Below the pieces are notes generated by a model. That model made no database searches. It saw nothing but the letters and a program-made list of their open reading frames with translations, and was not told the origin of the DNA. From JAGVPT01 sp035505655 (GTDB taxonomy: Bacteria > Bacteroidota > Ignavibacteria > UBA10030 > UBA8401): a stretch of 64,000 nucleotides of DNA. The stretch's first letter is position 1. Each line of letters opens with the position of its first letter. Shown here piece by piece: positions 44,683 through 53,345 of this stretch. The stretch lies in NCBI GenBank assembly GCA_035505655.1, contig DATJQP010000085.1:43997-107996 (forward strand). The letters run 5' to 3'. Both the position numbers and the translations under genes were made by a program.

Positions 44683-45432
44683 TCAGGAAGCGAAGGTGGC
44701 GAGAACCTTCTCGTCGATATCGAAGTTTGCATAGACGTGCTGGATGTCGTCGTGTTCCTCGAGCGATTCCATGAGTTTCAGAACCTTCTCAGCGTCCGGA
44801 CCTTCGACCTTGACGAGGTTTTCGGGGATCATGTGTATTTCCGCTTCTTCGATCGCTATTCGCTTATCCTCGATCGCCTTCTTCACCCCTTCGAATGCCT
44901 CGGGGCTCGTCGTGATCTCGAACGACTCGCCGTCCAAGCGGAGGTCGTCCGCCCCGGCATCGAGGACGATGCCAAGCATATCATCTTCCGTCATGGCTCC
45001 CTTGGGCGTACGGATGGTTCCTTTCTTGTGAAACATCCACGCCACCGATCCCGTCGCGCCGAGTTTTCCTCCGCCACGCTCCAGCAGGTGCCGGAGCTCC
45101 GAGACTGTGCGATTCTTGTTGTCGGTCACCGATTCAATGATAAGCGCGACGCCGCCGGGGCCGTATCCTTCATACGTCGCATCCTCGTAGGAAACTCCCG
45201 GCAGCTCGCCGGTCCCTTTCATCACTGCCCGCTTGATATTGTCGGCGGGCATATTGCTCGCCTTTGCTTTGTCGATCGCGAGACGGAGCCGCGGATTGCC
45301 GATGGGGTCGCCCCCGCCGGCTTTTGCGGCAATCGTTATTTCTTTGATGATCTGAGTGAAGACTTTTCCCCGCCGGGCGTCGGTGACCGCTTTCTTCCTC
45401 TTGATCGTGGCCCATTTTGAGTGACCTGACAT
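44683..45432 (-). CDS. yebC: YebC/PmpR family DNA-binding regulatory protein
   Basis: 249 residues, standard length. The family start MSGHSKWATIKRKKAVTDAR and the segments NPRLRLAIDKAKASNMPADN, YEGYGPGGVALIIE and RHLLERGGGKLG are all present. YebC proteins bind DNA or, in some reports, aid translation of difficult peptides. The ruvC-ruvA-yebC neighbourhood is conserved in many bacteria. Confidence 0.97.
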   Translation of the reverse strand: MSGHSKWATIKRKKAVTDARRGKVFTQIIKEITIAAKAGGGDPIGNPRLRLAIDKAKASNMPADNIKRAVMKGTGELPGVSYEDATYEGYGPGGVALIIESVTDNKNRTVSELRHLLERGGGKLGATGSVAWMFHKKGTIRTPKGAMTEDDMLGIVLDAGADDLRLDGESFEITTSPEAFEGVKKAIEDKRIAIEEAEIHMIPENLVKVEGPDAEKVLKLMESLEEHDDIQHVYANFDIDEKVLATFAS

Positions 45433-45465
45433 GTCGAGTCTCCTTGCGTTTCCGTTGATTGTGCG

Positions 45466-47199
45466 CTAATTGGCTCCGTTGGCAGGTGCTGCAATGCGGA
45501 GGTCCTTGATCTTTAGTTGCGGCAATTGCACTCCTGAAAAATCACTCTCATCCACTGAGAAGACGAGGTCAAAAAACTTGTTGCCCTTCGTGAAGCGTTC
45601 CATCAGGTGGCCGAGGTTGAAACCGATACAATCGAAGGTGATGGTCTGCTTCTTCACCTTGAAACGCAGGTGGTTTTTCCCGACGATCCGTGGGAGGCCG
45701 AGCGCTTCAACGTTTCTTGCCACGAAGGTCGGTCGCATGTTTTTTGGCCCGAAGGGGGCAAACTGTTTCAGGAGTCTCGTGTACTTGGAAGTAATCTCGC
45801 CGAGCTCGATCTCGGCGTCAATGGTAATGACCGGTGTAAGGAGATCCGCGGTGAGGAGTTCCTTGACAACGGCGTTGAACGCCTCCTTGAATTCCTCGAC
45901 CCGGTCCACCTCGAGGGTGAGTCCGGCGGCGTACTTGTGACCCCCGAACTGGAGAAGCTTGTCCTCACATCGCTTGAGGGCCTGATAGATGTTGAATCCA
46001 GCGATGCTCCGGGCCGAGCCCTTTGCCACGCCGTCGACCGTGGTCATCATGATCGCCGGTCGGTAATATTTTTCCACCATCCTCGAGGCAACGATTCCCA
46101 CAACACCCGGGTGCCATTGCTCCTGATGAAGGATGATGGCGCCATCCCCCTCGACATCGAGGTACTCTTCCACGAGTTGCTGGGCGTGGATGAAGACGTC
46201 CTCATCGATCTTTCGGCGGTTAATGTTCTCCTGCTCCAGGACTCTCGCAAACTGGAGGGCGGACTCATAGTCGTCCGTCACGAGGAGTTCCACGGCCCGC
46301 TTTGCGTCGCCAAGGCGACCGACGGCATTGATTCTCGGCGCAATGACAAAGACGATCTGCGAGGTTGTCATTCCCTCCGGCTTGAGACCGGCAGTGTCGA
46401 GGAGCGCCCTGATTCCTGCCCTGGGGTTCGAGGCGATGATCTCAAGGCCGAGCCTCACGAAGACGCGGTTCTCGTCCATCAGGGGAACAATGTCCGCTGT
46501 CGTCGCAAGCGCGACGTAATCGAGGTACTTGCGGACTGAAGCCTCAGTTCCCACGGTTCTTGCGAGCGCCTGGATGAGCTTGAATCCCACCCCGGTGCCG
46601 CAAAGGCTCTTAAACGGATACGCGCACGTGGCCTTCAGCGGATCGAGCACAGCAACGGCTTTCGGCAGCTCGTCGTTCGGCTCATGATGATCGCAAATGA
46701 TGACGTCCATGCCGAGCGAACGGGCGTACTCGACCTGATCTACTGCGGTGATCCCGCAGTCTATGGAAACGAGGAGCGTCGTCCCGATCGACTTGGCGTG
46801 ATCGATCCCCAACCGGGAGATTCCGTATCCCTCCTTGATCCTGTCCGGGATGTAGTACGACACGTTGCACCCGAGTTCCCGGAAGAAAAGGTAGAGCATG
46901 CTGGCGCCGTTCGTCCCGTCGACGTCGTAGTCGCCATGGACGGAGATTTTTTCCCCTTTCGAGCGCGCGGAGAGAATGCGGTCCACGGCCTGGTACATCC
47001 CTTCCATGAGGAATGGATCGTGGAGCTGGTCCTCCGAGGGACGGAAATACCGTCGGGCCTTCTCGAAATCGTCGATGCCGCGGTTGACGAGAATTGTGGC
47101 GAGGGAGGGCGAGATCGAGAGCTCATCGGACAGCTTCTTGACGACCGAGGGATCCGGCGGATCGGAAATGACCCACCGGTAGTCTTTGATTGGTGTCAA
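45466..47199 (-). CDS. recJ: Single-stranded-DNA-specific exonuclease RecJ
   Basis: 577 residues. DHH-superfamily motifs are visible: SVHGDYDVDGTNG (motif I), CDHHEPNDELP (DHH), and the DHHA1-like GHKYAAGLTLEVD. The C-terminal OB-like domain is FGPKNMRPTFVARNVEALG. RecJ degrades ssDNA 5' to 3' in recombination and repair. It leads a minus-strand recombination set with yebC, ruvC and ruvA, and lies about 85 nt downstream of rnpB. Confidence 0.96.
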   Translation of the reverse strand: MTPIKDYRWVISDPPDPSVVKKLSDELSISPSLATILVNRGIDDFEKARRYFRPSEDQLHDPFLMEGMYQAVDRILSARSKGEKISVHGDYDVDGTNGASMLYLFFRELGCNVSYYIPDRIKEGYGISRLGIDHAKSIGTTLLVSIDCGITAVDQVEYARSLGMDVIICDHHEPNDELPKAVAVLDPLKATCAYPFKSLCGTGVGFKLIQALARTVGTEASVRKYLDYVALATTADIVPLMDENRVFVRLGLEIIASNPRAGIRALLDTAGLKPEGMTTSQIVFVIAPRINAVGRLGDAKRAVELLVTDDYESALQFARVLEQENINRRKIDEDVFIHAQQLVEEYLDVEGDGAIILHQEQWHPGVVGIVASRMVEKYYRPAIMMTTVDGVAKGSARSIAGFNIYQALKRCEDKLLQFGGHKYAAGLTLEVDRVEEFKEAFNAVVKELLTADLLTPVITIDAEIELGEITSKYTRLLKQFAPFGPKNMRPTFVARNVEALGLPRIVGKNHLRFKVKKQTITFDCIGFNLGHLMERFTKGNKFFDLVFSVDESDFSGVQLPQLKIKDLRIAAPANGAN

Positions 47200-47284
47200 T
47201 GCTTTTCTCCTCTAGAGCGGTCGGAACCAGGGACGTCCGACTTCTGATTTGAAAAAGCATCTACATCACATGCGGAATCGTGCT

Positions 47285-47796
47285 GCGTGCATTATTTCTG
47301 AGGTGCGCCGATAAGCCGAATTCTGTCTTCCCTCAGCTCGAGGTGAGCTGAGGGGAGGCAATCATTTCTCTCGCCTCGTTTTTGCAAACGGGCTGAAGCG
47401 ACCTACCCGTTCCGTTTTTGCGTACGCAATGTTGAGTGGGCGTCTCTTCTCCGGAATGAGAAAAACGCATCCCGGATGCGGAACTTACTCGGTCTTGCTC
47501 CCGGTGGGGTTTGTCGTGCCGGCATCATCACTGACGCCGCGGTGCGCTCTTACATTAAGGCCTCGCGGCCCGCACCTTTTCACCCTTGCCGCTTCAAGCC
47601 CTTGCGGACGAGGAACGGCGGTATGTTTTCTGTGACACTATCCGTAAGATTGCTCTTCCTGGATGTTATCCAGCACCGTGCCCTTCCCGCGTCGTCCCGT
47701 TGGGAGGACGTGGGATGGAGTTCGGACTTTCCTCCTAGATAATGAACAGCGGTATTTAAGCGATTGCCTGACGTACGCTCAGCGAAACATGCACGC
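47285..47796 (-). ncRNA. rnpB: RNase P RNA, bacterial type A
   Basis: On the minus strand the conserved core is read in order: GAGGAAAGTCC (near 47738), CACAGAAAACATACCGCC, AAGGGTGAAAAGGTGCGG, AAGAGCGCACC, CCCCACCGGGAGCAAGACC, TAGGTCGCTTCAG and AGAATTCGGCTTATC (near 47312-47326). The proposed ends come from an extended P1 helix: GCGTGCAT (47796-47789) with ATGCACGC (47292-47285), plus TTT/AAA and CTGAG/CTCAG. The identity is firm; the exact ends and the long P1 are inferred. It is the catalytic RNA that trims the 5' ends of tRNA precursors. Confidence 0.93.
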
Positions 47797-47871
47797 ACTA
47801 CAGTTGAACGAGTCAGCATGAGAGATAGATGAATGAATTAATAAACTCTTGGTGGATCGACGGGGATCGCC

Positions 47872-48300
47872 TCACCCGGAGGCATGCTCGTCGATGCTCT
47901 CGTTCGCCAGCGCGTCGGCTTCTCGGTTCAGCTCGCGCGGCACATGGGTGATCGCAAATTCGAACGTCGATGAGTCGAGGAGAGTGCGGACCTCCTGGTG
48001 GAGTTCCTTCAGCACCGCATCCTTGACTTTGTATTCGCCTTTCAGTTGCCGGACGAGCAGCTCGCTGTCAGAATGGACGAGAAGCGACGTGCACCGGATT
48101 CCATTTCCTTCGCCGAGGCGGCGGACGTGCCGCAAACACTCAATGAGCGCCGTGTATTCGGCCACGTTGTTTGTCACCTTCCCCAGATATTTTTTCTCCC
48201 GTAGGAGCACGCCTCCCGCCTCGTCCTTGAGGAGAATCCCGACGCCGCCCGGGCCGGGATTGCCTCTCGCCGCGCCGTCCGTGTATCCCAAAACTTTCAT
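47872..48300 (-). CDS. Ribonuclease HI family protein
   Basis: 142 residues from the ATG at 48300 (MKVLGYTDGAARGNPGPGG); the frame is open further upstream but lies within the zinc-ribbon gene. The RNase H acidic set is present: Asp in YTDGAARGNPG, Glu in NNVAEYTALIE, Asp in HSDSELLVRQL and a final Asp in LNREADALAN. It resembles the RnhA/reverse-transcriptase-like family of short proteins and should cut RNA in RNA-DNA hybrids. Its start overlaps the stop of the upstream gene by 4 nt. Confidence 0.92.
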   Translation of the reverse strand: MKVLGYTDGAARGNPGPGGVGILLKDEAGGVLLREKKYLGKVTNNVAEYTALIECLRHVRRLGEGNGIRCTSLLVHSDSELLVRQLKGEYKVKDAVLKELHQEVRTLLDSSTFEFAITHVPRELNREADALANESIDEHASG

Positions 48301-49028
48301 GCGGCGGCTTCGCTTGCCTGAGCAAGCTCGGCCGACACGAGAATACGGCCGCAATGCTCGCAGGTGTACATCTTGTCCTGCGCGCGGAGCTCGAGGAGTC
48401 TTTGCGGGGGAATCTTGTTGTGGCAACCGCCGCAAGAACTACGTCGGACTGCGACAACGGCTTTGCCGTTGCGCGCCTTCCTGATCCGGTCGTAACGGGA
48501 GAGCGTCTCCGATTTCAACCGGACGACGAGTTTTTCCCGACGGTGCCTCAACTCAAGTTCCTCGTCCTCGTTTGCCTTCGAGACTTCCGCAAGTTCCGCT
48601 TCGCGTTCCTTGAGGGCGCCTTTCTGTTCTTCAAGCTGTTTCGTAACGTTTTCGATCTCCGTCTTTGCCGCCGTCATGGCGGCCTCGAGCGTCTCGAACT
48701 GCTTCTCCAGGGTCTTGATCGACTCTGTCGCGAAATCGATCTCCTTGGTCAGCGCATCGTATTCTTTGTTGCTCCGCACCTCGTACTGCTGTTTCTTATA
48801 TTTTTCGAGCTTCTCCTTGAATTCGAGTATGTCGACGTCCGCCTTGTCTCGTGCCACGACGGACGAGGTGATAATGTCCTGCTGTCCTTTGATGATTCCT
48901 TCAAGTCGTTGAACCTCGGTCTGCAGGGCGGCCACCGCCTGCGGCAAATCGCCCTTCATCTCTTCGAGGTCGTCAAGTGAACTATCCACTTTCTGGAGCT
49001 TGTACAACAGCGTGAGCGTGTCTTCCAA
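48297..49028 (-). CDS. C4-type zinc-ribbon coiled-coil protein (CT398/DUF164-like)
   Basis: 243 residues if started at the TTG at 49028, which has AAGGAG 6 nt upstream and puts LLYKLQKVDSSL near the N-terminus, as in homologues. Residues about 5-185 are an extended coiled coil rich in Glu/Lys; the C-terminus has a four-Cys zinc ribbon with two Cys pairs (CGGCHNKIPP and CEHCGRIL). Homologues in Chlamydia and Helicobacter interact with export or flagellar proteins; the function here is unknown. It lies between nif3 and the RNase HI gene. Confidence 0.85.
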   Translation of the reverse strand: MEDTLTLLYKLQKVDSSLDDLEEMKGDLPQAVAALQTEVQRLEGIIKGQQDIITSSVVARDKADVDILEFKEKLEKYKKQQYEVRSNKEYDALTKEIDFATESIKTLEKQFETLEAAMTAAKTEIENVTKQLEEQKGALKEREAELAEVSKANEDEELELRHRREKLVVRLKSETLSRYDRIRKARNGKAVVAVRRSSCGGCHNKIPPQRLLELRAQDKMYTCEHCGRILVSAELAQASEAAA

Positions 49029-49056
49029 TGCGAACTCCTTTACAGCAATCGTGTGC

Positions 49057-50163
49057 CTAAAAGTAACATATGGGATTTGTATTTTTCCGTGTAACAAAAA
49101 CTTTGGATGAGCTCCGATGCGCCCTCAGGATCTCCCTCAATCGCGATGCAACAACAGGAAGGACGGGGGCCTCGGTTTCGAAGTGTCCTGCATCGATGAG
49201 GAGAAGCGCATCTCCATGTTCCTGGAACCCATGGTATTTGACGTCGGCCGTGACGAGGGCGTCGGCATGCTGTCGCAAAGCCTCTTCCGCCGTTTCCAGC
49301 CCGGCCCCGCCGCAAACCGCCACCCTTGTTATCCTGCCGGTCGGGGTTCCGGCATACCGAATCGCGGGAACCCGGAATGCCCGCTTCACCAGGGCAAGGA
49401 ATCCGGTCTTCGAGAGCGGCTCCTTGAACTCGCCGATGACCCCCAGGCCCTGCTCAAGAGATGCGTTCTCGAGTGGAATAATATCGTACGCGATTTCCTC
49501 GTAGGGGTGGCGTTCCCTCATCGCCGCCAGCACCTTCCGCAGTTTCCATCTTTCAACCAAAACCTCGAGCTTTATTTCGGGTGTCTTTTCGAGGATCCCT
49601 TTCTTCCCGATAAATGGTGTCGCATCGATAGTGCCACGAAAGGTACCCGTTCCGCGGGACCGGAAACTGCATTCCTCGTAGTTCAGGAATTTCCCGGCAC
49701 CCGCCCGGTGCATTCCGTCGGCGACGGTGTCCAGATGGCTCTCGGGGACGTTGACCGTCACCTTGAGGAGCTTGCCCTGGAGAGGGGAGAGCGGCCTGCA
49801 ATTCATGAGCCCTAGAAGATCTGCCATCGCGGCGCTCACCCCGACCCTTGCGTGGTCGAGGTTGGTATGCGCCGCGTAAAGATTGATCTTCCGCTCAGCC
49901 AGATAAAGTGCAATCTTGCCGGCCCGGGAATCGTCTGTCAGAGCACGGAGAGGGTGGAAGAAGAGTGGATGGTGTGTGATGATGAGGTTTGCGTTTTTCC
50001 TCAGCGCTTCCTGCCCGACTTCCAGTGTGACGTCGAGTGCCAGAAGTATATTCCTCACCTGCGCATCGGCTCTTCCAATCTGAACTCCGACGTTGTCACC
50101 GCTCCAGGCTGTTGCGGGGGGAAGCCACGCCTCGATAAGCTGCTGAATTTCTCCGAGTCTCAC
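49057..50163 (-). CDS. Nif3-like dinuclear metal-centre hexameric protein
   Basis: 368 residues from the GTG at 50163 (MRLGEIQQLIEAWLPP). A TTG at 50178 is in frame but lies in the U-tract of a terminator, so I reject it. Metal ligands appear as His pair in IITHHPLFF, His in YAAHTNLDHA and His/Glu in DAGHFETEAP. The middle insert (about 125-240, with RERHPYEEIAYDI) is the YqfO/PII-like domain common in longer members. Biochemical role is unclear (GTP cyclohydrolase I type 2-like names are historical). It heads the minus-strand run toward ruvA. Confidence 0.9.
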   Translation of the reverse strand: MRLGEIQQLIEAWLPPATAWSGDNVGVQIGRADAQVRNILLALDVTLEVGQEALRKNANLIITHHPLFFHPLRALTDDSRAGKIALYLAERKINLYAAHTNLDHARVGVSAAMADLLGLMNCRPLSPLQGKLLKVTVNVPESHLDTVADGMHRAGAGKFLNYEECSFRSRGTGTFRGTIDATPFIGKKGILEKTPEIKLEVLVERWKLRKVLAAMRERHPYEEIAYDIIPLENASLEQGLGVIGEFKEPLSKTGFLALVKRAFRVPAIRYAGTPTGRITRVAVCGGAGLETAEEALRQHADALVTADVKYHGFQEHGDALLLIDAGHFETEAPVLPVVASRLREILRAHRSSSKVFVTRKNTNPICYF

Positions 50164-50176
50164 TCGCCCTAGTGTC

Positions 50177-50205
50177 AAAAAAAAGTCCCGTTGGTTGGAC
50201 GGGAC
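50177..50205 (-). terminator. Rho-independent terminator upstream of nif3
   Basis: Read on the minus strand: GTCCCGT, 7-nt loop CCAACCA, ACGGGAC, then eight U. A textbook terminator. It lies upstream of the nif3 start, so it must end a transcript that begins between here and the psd promoter; see the unit at 50177-50317. Confidence 0.85.
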
Positions 50206-50317
50206 GTGGTTGAGAGCCTAGATCTGAGTTTTGTCGCTCAAGAACTTGGTGGAAAGACAGACATCCACCCTCAATAGTTTTTCCTTCATTCTGATCATTC
50301 GTGCGACGCTACGATAT
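50177..50317 (-). ncRNA. Candidate small RNA or small-protein transcript (about 140 nt)
   Basis: Bounded upstream by a promoter (TTGCAT-17-TACGTT, 50352 to 50324) and downstream by the terminator at 50177-50205. Within it a hairpin GGTGGA/TCCACC (50248-50269) is visible, and a 26-codon frame (50298 down to 50218, start MIRMKEKLLRV) with no Shine-Dalgarno. It matches neither 6S, SRP, tmRNA nor rnpB cores that I know. Either an ncRNA or a tiny peptide gene. Confidence 0.5.
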
Positions 50318-50323
50318 GCAATA

Positions 50324-50352
50324 AACGTACGAATTTTGCCGGAAAAATGCAA
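50324..50352 (-). promoter_or_regulatory. Promoter of the candidate small RNA
   Basis: On the minus strand TTGCAT (50352-50347), 17 bp, TACGTT (50329-50324) with a further T, matching the TTG/TAnnTTT pattern seen before psd and plsY. Transcription should start near 50317. Confidence 0.5.
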
Positions 50353-50521
50353 GACGCGTTCTCTGAGAATTCGCTTGCTTTCGGATCACCACGACACCGA
50401 ATTTCTCCGGGTGGATTCCTTCGCGGCCGATGGAAACATTCGCGGATGTCGCTGTCGAAGCGTTCGTCACTCACACAGATTCAAACGCGCATCCCGGGAC
50501 CTTCGACCCGAGGCGGTTGCC

Positions 50522-50550
50522 TTGACTTTCCTGCGCATTTTTGGTAATTT
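50522..50550 (+). promoter_or_regulatory. psd promoter (TTGACT-17-TAATTT)
   Basis: TTGACT at 50522-50527 and TAATTT at 50545-50550. The same arrangement, with further shared bases (GCATTTTT and GGTAA), occurs before plsY at 60737-60765. Because transcription would begin near 50557, a TTG at 50541 cannot be the psd start. Confidence 0.6.
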
Positions 50551-50618
50551 TTAGTGGTGGCAGTCGGGCGGTTCCCGCGCTTCCGTTCCTATCTCTTGCA
50601 CGATCCGGAGCCTGGCGT

Positions 50619-51272
50619 TTGATCACGGAATATGGGTATGATGTCTTCCTGAGTATTGCGATAGTCTGTGTTGTCGTCTTTGCAGGTTCCCTCCTCTTCG
50701 TCCCGATTCCCGCGCTCGCTGATTCCCTTGCAGTCCTTGCCCTTCTGATTTTTCTCTTTGCCCTGAATTTTTTCCGTGACCCCGAGCGCTCCACGCCGCT
50801 TGGGAATTCTGTCGTGATCTCCCCCGCGGACGGGACGGTGATAAGCATCAAGGAGTCCGACGAGGTGAACTATCTGCGGGAGGACACGTATCAGATCAGC
50901 ATATTCATGTCTCCTCTCAACGTCCACGTGAACAGGATTCCGATCAGCGGGAGGGTGGAGTACTTCAAACATGTGCAAGGGAGATATTTCGCGGCGTTCG
51001 AAGACAAGGCCTCCCTCGACAACGAGCAGACCCACATCGGCATCGATAACGGGTCGTTCAAGGTCTTCTTCAAGCAGATCGCCGGCTTTGTTGCCCGTCG
51101 AATTGTCTGCACCGTGAAAGTCGGCGACGAGGTGACGGCTGGAAAGAGATTTGGCATGATCAAGTTCGGTTCGCGGGTGGATGTATTTGTCCCCAAAAAC
51201 TCCGATATTAAGGTGACTGTAGGAGAGAAGACTGTGGCAGGAGAGTCAATTCTTGCCGTGGTACGGTCATGA
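50619..51272 (+). CDS. psd: Phosphatidylserine decarboxylase (archaetidylserine/Psd type II)
   Basis: 217 residues if started at the TTG at 50619 (MITEYGYDVFL), which has GGAG 8 nt upstream and lies after the promoter. One or two membrane segments (FLSIAIVCVVVFAGSLLF, LAVLALLIFLFALNFF) precede the decarboxylase: FFRDPERSTP, ISPADGTV, FMSPLNVHVNR and the self-cleavage site IKFGSRVDVF, where the Ser becomes the pyruvoyl group. It makes phosphatidylethanolamine from phosphatidylserine. pssA, which makes the substrate, follows after 25 nt. Confidence 0.92.
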   Translation: MITEYGYDVFLSIAIVCVVVFAGSLLFVPIPALADSLAVLALLIFLFALNFFRDPERSTPLGNSVVISPADGTVISIKESDEVNYLREDTYQISIFMSPLNVHVNRIPISGRVEYFKHVQGRYFAAFEDKASLDNEQTHIGIDNGSFKVFFKQIAGFVARRIVCTVKVGDEVTAGKRFGMIKFGSRVDVFVPKNSDIKVTVGEKTVAGESILAVVRS

Positions 51273-51297
51273 CCGCAGAACAGTCCCAGAGATCAGA

Positions 51298-52068
51298 ATG
51301 AAAATTACAAGGGCAGTCGTCCCGAGTCTGTTCACTGTCCTCAACATGTTTTGTGGATTTCTCTCGATCGTCAACTCGGGAGCAGGACAGATCGACGTTG
51401 CGGCATGGTTCATCATCCTCGGCGGGGTGTTCGACTCTCTGGACGGCGTGATGGCGAGGATCACGAAATCGTCGAGCGAGTTCGGAGTAGAGTTCGACTC
51501 CCTCTCGGACGTCGTCACCTTCGGAGCCGCCCCGGCGTTCCTTGTGTACCAGCTGCAACTGAGTCAGATGGAGGGAATCGGACTCATCATCAGCTCGTTG
51601 CTCCTTATTTTCGGCGGCATCCGGCTGGCGCGGTTCAACGTTCAACTGGTCGGGTTCGAGAAGGAATACTTCACCGGGCTCCCGATTCCCGCCAGTGCGA
51701 TTACGGTTGTTGCCTTTGTTCTCAGCTTCCGCGACGAGGTCTTCGGACTCCGTGGATTTGCGGCGGACGCCCTCGCTCCGATGGTTGTCGTCCTGTCCCT
51801 GCTCATGGTGAGCAAGGTGAAATATGACACGCTTCCGAAATTCTCCAAGAGGGAGCTCCGGCGGCATCCGGTAAAGGCAATCTCGTTTGTTGCGGCGGGA
51901 ATCATCCTCCTCTTCACGAGGGGCCGCGCGTTGTTCTATGTCTTCGCCGTTTTCATCCTTTTCGGAATCGTGCGTTACCTTTTCCATGCCGTGCGGAAGC
52001 TCCTTGGCGTTGTCGATGCAAAGGCGGAAGAGGAACAGGCCGAAGAGGCGACCAGCATCGATATCTAG
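51298..52068 (+). CDS. pssA: CDP-diacylglycerol-serine O-phosphatidyltransferase
   Basis: 256 residues from ATG 51298. A membrane enzyme with several hydrophobic segments and the CDP-alcohol phosphotransferase motif DSLDGVMARITKSSSEFG followed by VEFDSLSD, giving the required DG, AR, G, D and D. It makes phosphatidylserine, which Psd, encoded upstream, decarboxylates. The C-terminal tail is acidic (EEEQAEEATS), which is unusual but not disruptive. Confidence 0.94.
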   Translation: MKITRAVVPSLFTVLNMFCGFLSIVNSGAGQIDVAAWFIILGGVFDSLDGVMARITKSSSEFGVEFDSLSDVVTFGAAPAFLVYQLQLSQMEGIGLIISSLLLIFGGIRLARFNVQLVGFEKEYFTGLPIPASAITVVAFVLSFRDEVFGLRGFAADALAPMVVVLSLLMVSKVKYDTLPKFSKRELRRHPVKAISFVAAGIILLFTRGRALFYVFAVFILFGIVRYLFHAVRKLLGVVDAKAEEEQAEEATSIDI

Positions 52069-52076
52069 GAGAGCCC

Positions 52077-52337
52077 GTGTACCAGTCGCACGTTACCGTC
52101 ACGCTCAGGAAGTCGATCCTTGACCCGCAGGGGAAGGCCGTCGAACAAGCAGTCCATTCGCTCGGGTTTGAGGTCGTCCACGGCCTGCGGATCGGCAAGC
52201 ATGTGGAATTCTCGGTCGACTCTGCTTCACAAGAGGAGGCCGAGCGTGTGACAGAACAGGTCTGCCGGAAGCTTCTTGCAAATCCGGTCATGGAAGACTA
52301 TTCCTTTCAGGTAACGAAGGTGGAGGTGCGGCGCTGA
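52077..52337 (+). CDS. purS: Phosphoribosylformylglycinamidine synthase subunit PurS
   Basis: 86 residues from a GTG at 52077. The small PurS fold is recognisable from VTLRKSILDPQGKAVEQAVHSLGF and LRIGKHVEF. PurS bridges PurL and PurQ in the three-subunit enzyme of step 4 of purine synthesis. Its stop overlaps the purQ start (TGATG). purL is not in the window. Confidence 0.94.
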   Translation: MYQSHVTVTLRKSILDPQGKAVEQAVHSLGFEVVHGLRIGKHVEFSVDSASQEEAERVTEQVCRKLLANPVMEDYSFQVTKVEVRR

Positions 52338-53041
52338 TGTCGAAGACGAAATTCGGAGTCGTCGTATTCCCCGGTTCGAACTGCGATCACGATGCCTTTG
52401 CCGCCGCGAGCCGTGTCATGGAACAGGAGGCGCGGTATATCTGGCACAAGGAAGGATCGTTGGGGGATGTTGACGTCGTCATCCTGCCCGGCGGATTTTC
52501 CTACGGCGACTATCTGCGTACGGGAGCGATCGCGCGGTTTTCTCCGGTGATGAAAGAAGTCGTGCGGTTTGCGAAGAAGGGGGGAACCGTTATCGGCATA
52601 TGCAACGGCTTCCAGATTCTTCTTGAGGCGGGGCTCCTTCCAGGAGCAATGCTTCGGAACGGCAACCTGAAGTTTGTGTGCAGGCATGTCTTTCTCCGGG
52701 TGGAGAATGCGGAGACGCGATTCACCTCCGAATGCTCCGCGGGCGATGTTTTGAAAATCCCGGTGGCGCACGGAGAGGGGAACTACATCGCGGATGAAGC
52801 GACCGTCGAGTCGCTGAAGGAGAGGGACCAGATTCTCTTCAGGTATTGCAGCAGCTCGGGAGTTGTCGATGCGGAATCGAACCCGAACGGCTCAATGGAA
52901 AACATCGCCGGCATTATGAACAGCGAGGGGAACGTCATGGGGATGATGCCACATCCGGAACGGGCGATGGAATCGGAGCTTGGGTCCGCCGACGGCCGGA
53001 AAGTTTTTCAATCAGTCATCGGGAGCCTCGTTCTCACGTAG
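52337..53041 (+). CDS. purQ: Phosphoribosylformylglycinamidine synthase subunit PurQ (glutaminase)
   Basis: 234 residues of a class I glutamine amidotransferase. The nucleophile is Cys in IGICNGFQILLEAG; the His/Glu pair is in MMPHPERAME. VVVFPGSNCDHDAF and VILPGGFSYGDYLRTGAIA are diagnostic for PurQ. It supplies ammonia to PurL. Confidence 0.96.
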   Translation: MSKTKFGVVVFPGSNCDHDAFAAASRVMEQEARYIWHKEGSLGDVDVVILPGGFSYGDYLRTGAIARFSPVMKEVVRFAKKGGTVIGICNGFQILLEAGLLPGAMLRNGNLKFVCRHVFLRVENAETRFTSECSAGDVLKIPVAHGEGNYIADEATVESLKERDQILFRYCSSSGVVDAESNPNGSMENIAGIMNSEGNVMGMMPHPERAMESELGSADGRKVFQSVIGSLVLT

Positions 53042-53120
53042 AGCGCCGGAGGACCCGGAGATTGGAATACAATCAATTCGATCATCGTGCACGGCGACAT
53101 CCGTGTGAAGGAGAAGGAAG

Positions 53121-53336
53121 ATGTTTGAGAACATAGGATTCGGCGAGCTTCTGCTCATCGTCGTTGTCATTATGATCTTCTTCGGCCCGAAGAAGATTCC
53201 CGATTTCGCCAAGAGCCTTGGGAAAGGTATCGCGGAATTCCGCAAGGCGATGCGGGACGTCCAATCAGAGCTGACGAAGCCGGAACCGCCGCAGAAACCG
53301 CCTGAGCCGCCTCCCGCACTGCCGAAACAATCATAA
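53121..53336 (+). CDS. tatA: Twin-arginine translocase subunit TatA/TatE
   Basis: 71 residues: a short N-terminal membrane helix (GELLLIVVVIMIFFGPKKIP), the FGPKKIPDFAKSLGKGIAEFRKA hinge and amphipathic helix, split here for brevity, and a Pro-rich tail (PEPPQKPPEPPPALP). Matches TatA/E. AGGAG near 53115 precedes the ATG. tatC is not seen in the window. Confidence 0.93.
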   Translation: MFENIGFGELLLIVVVIMIFFGPKKIPDFAKSLGKGIAEFRKAMRDVQSELTKPEPPQKPPEPPPALPKQS

Positions 53337-53345
53337 GGAGTGCTC

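Noticed and set aside
50541..50618. N-terminal extension of Psd from a TTG at 50541
   Set aside because: The TTG lies inside the -10 region of the promoter; a TTG at 50619 with a GGAG site fits better.
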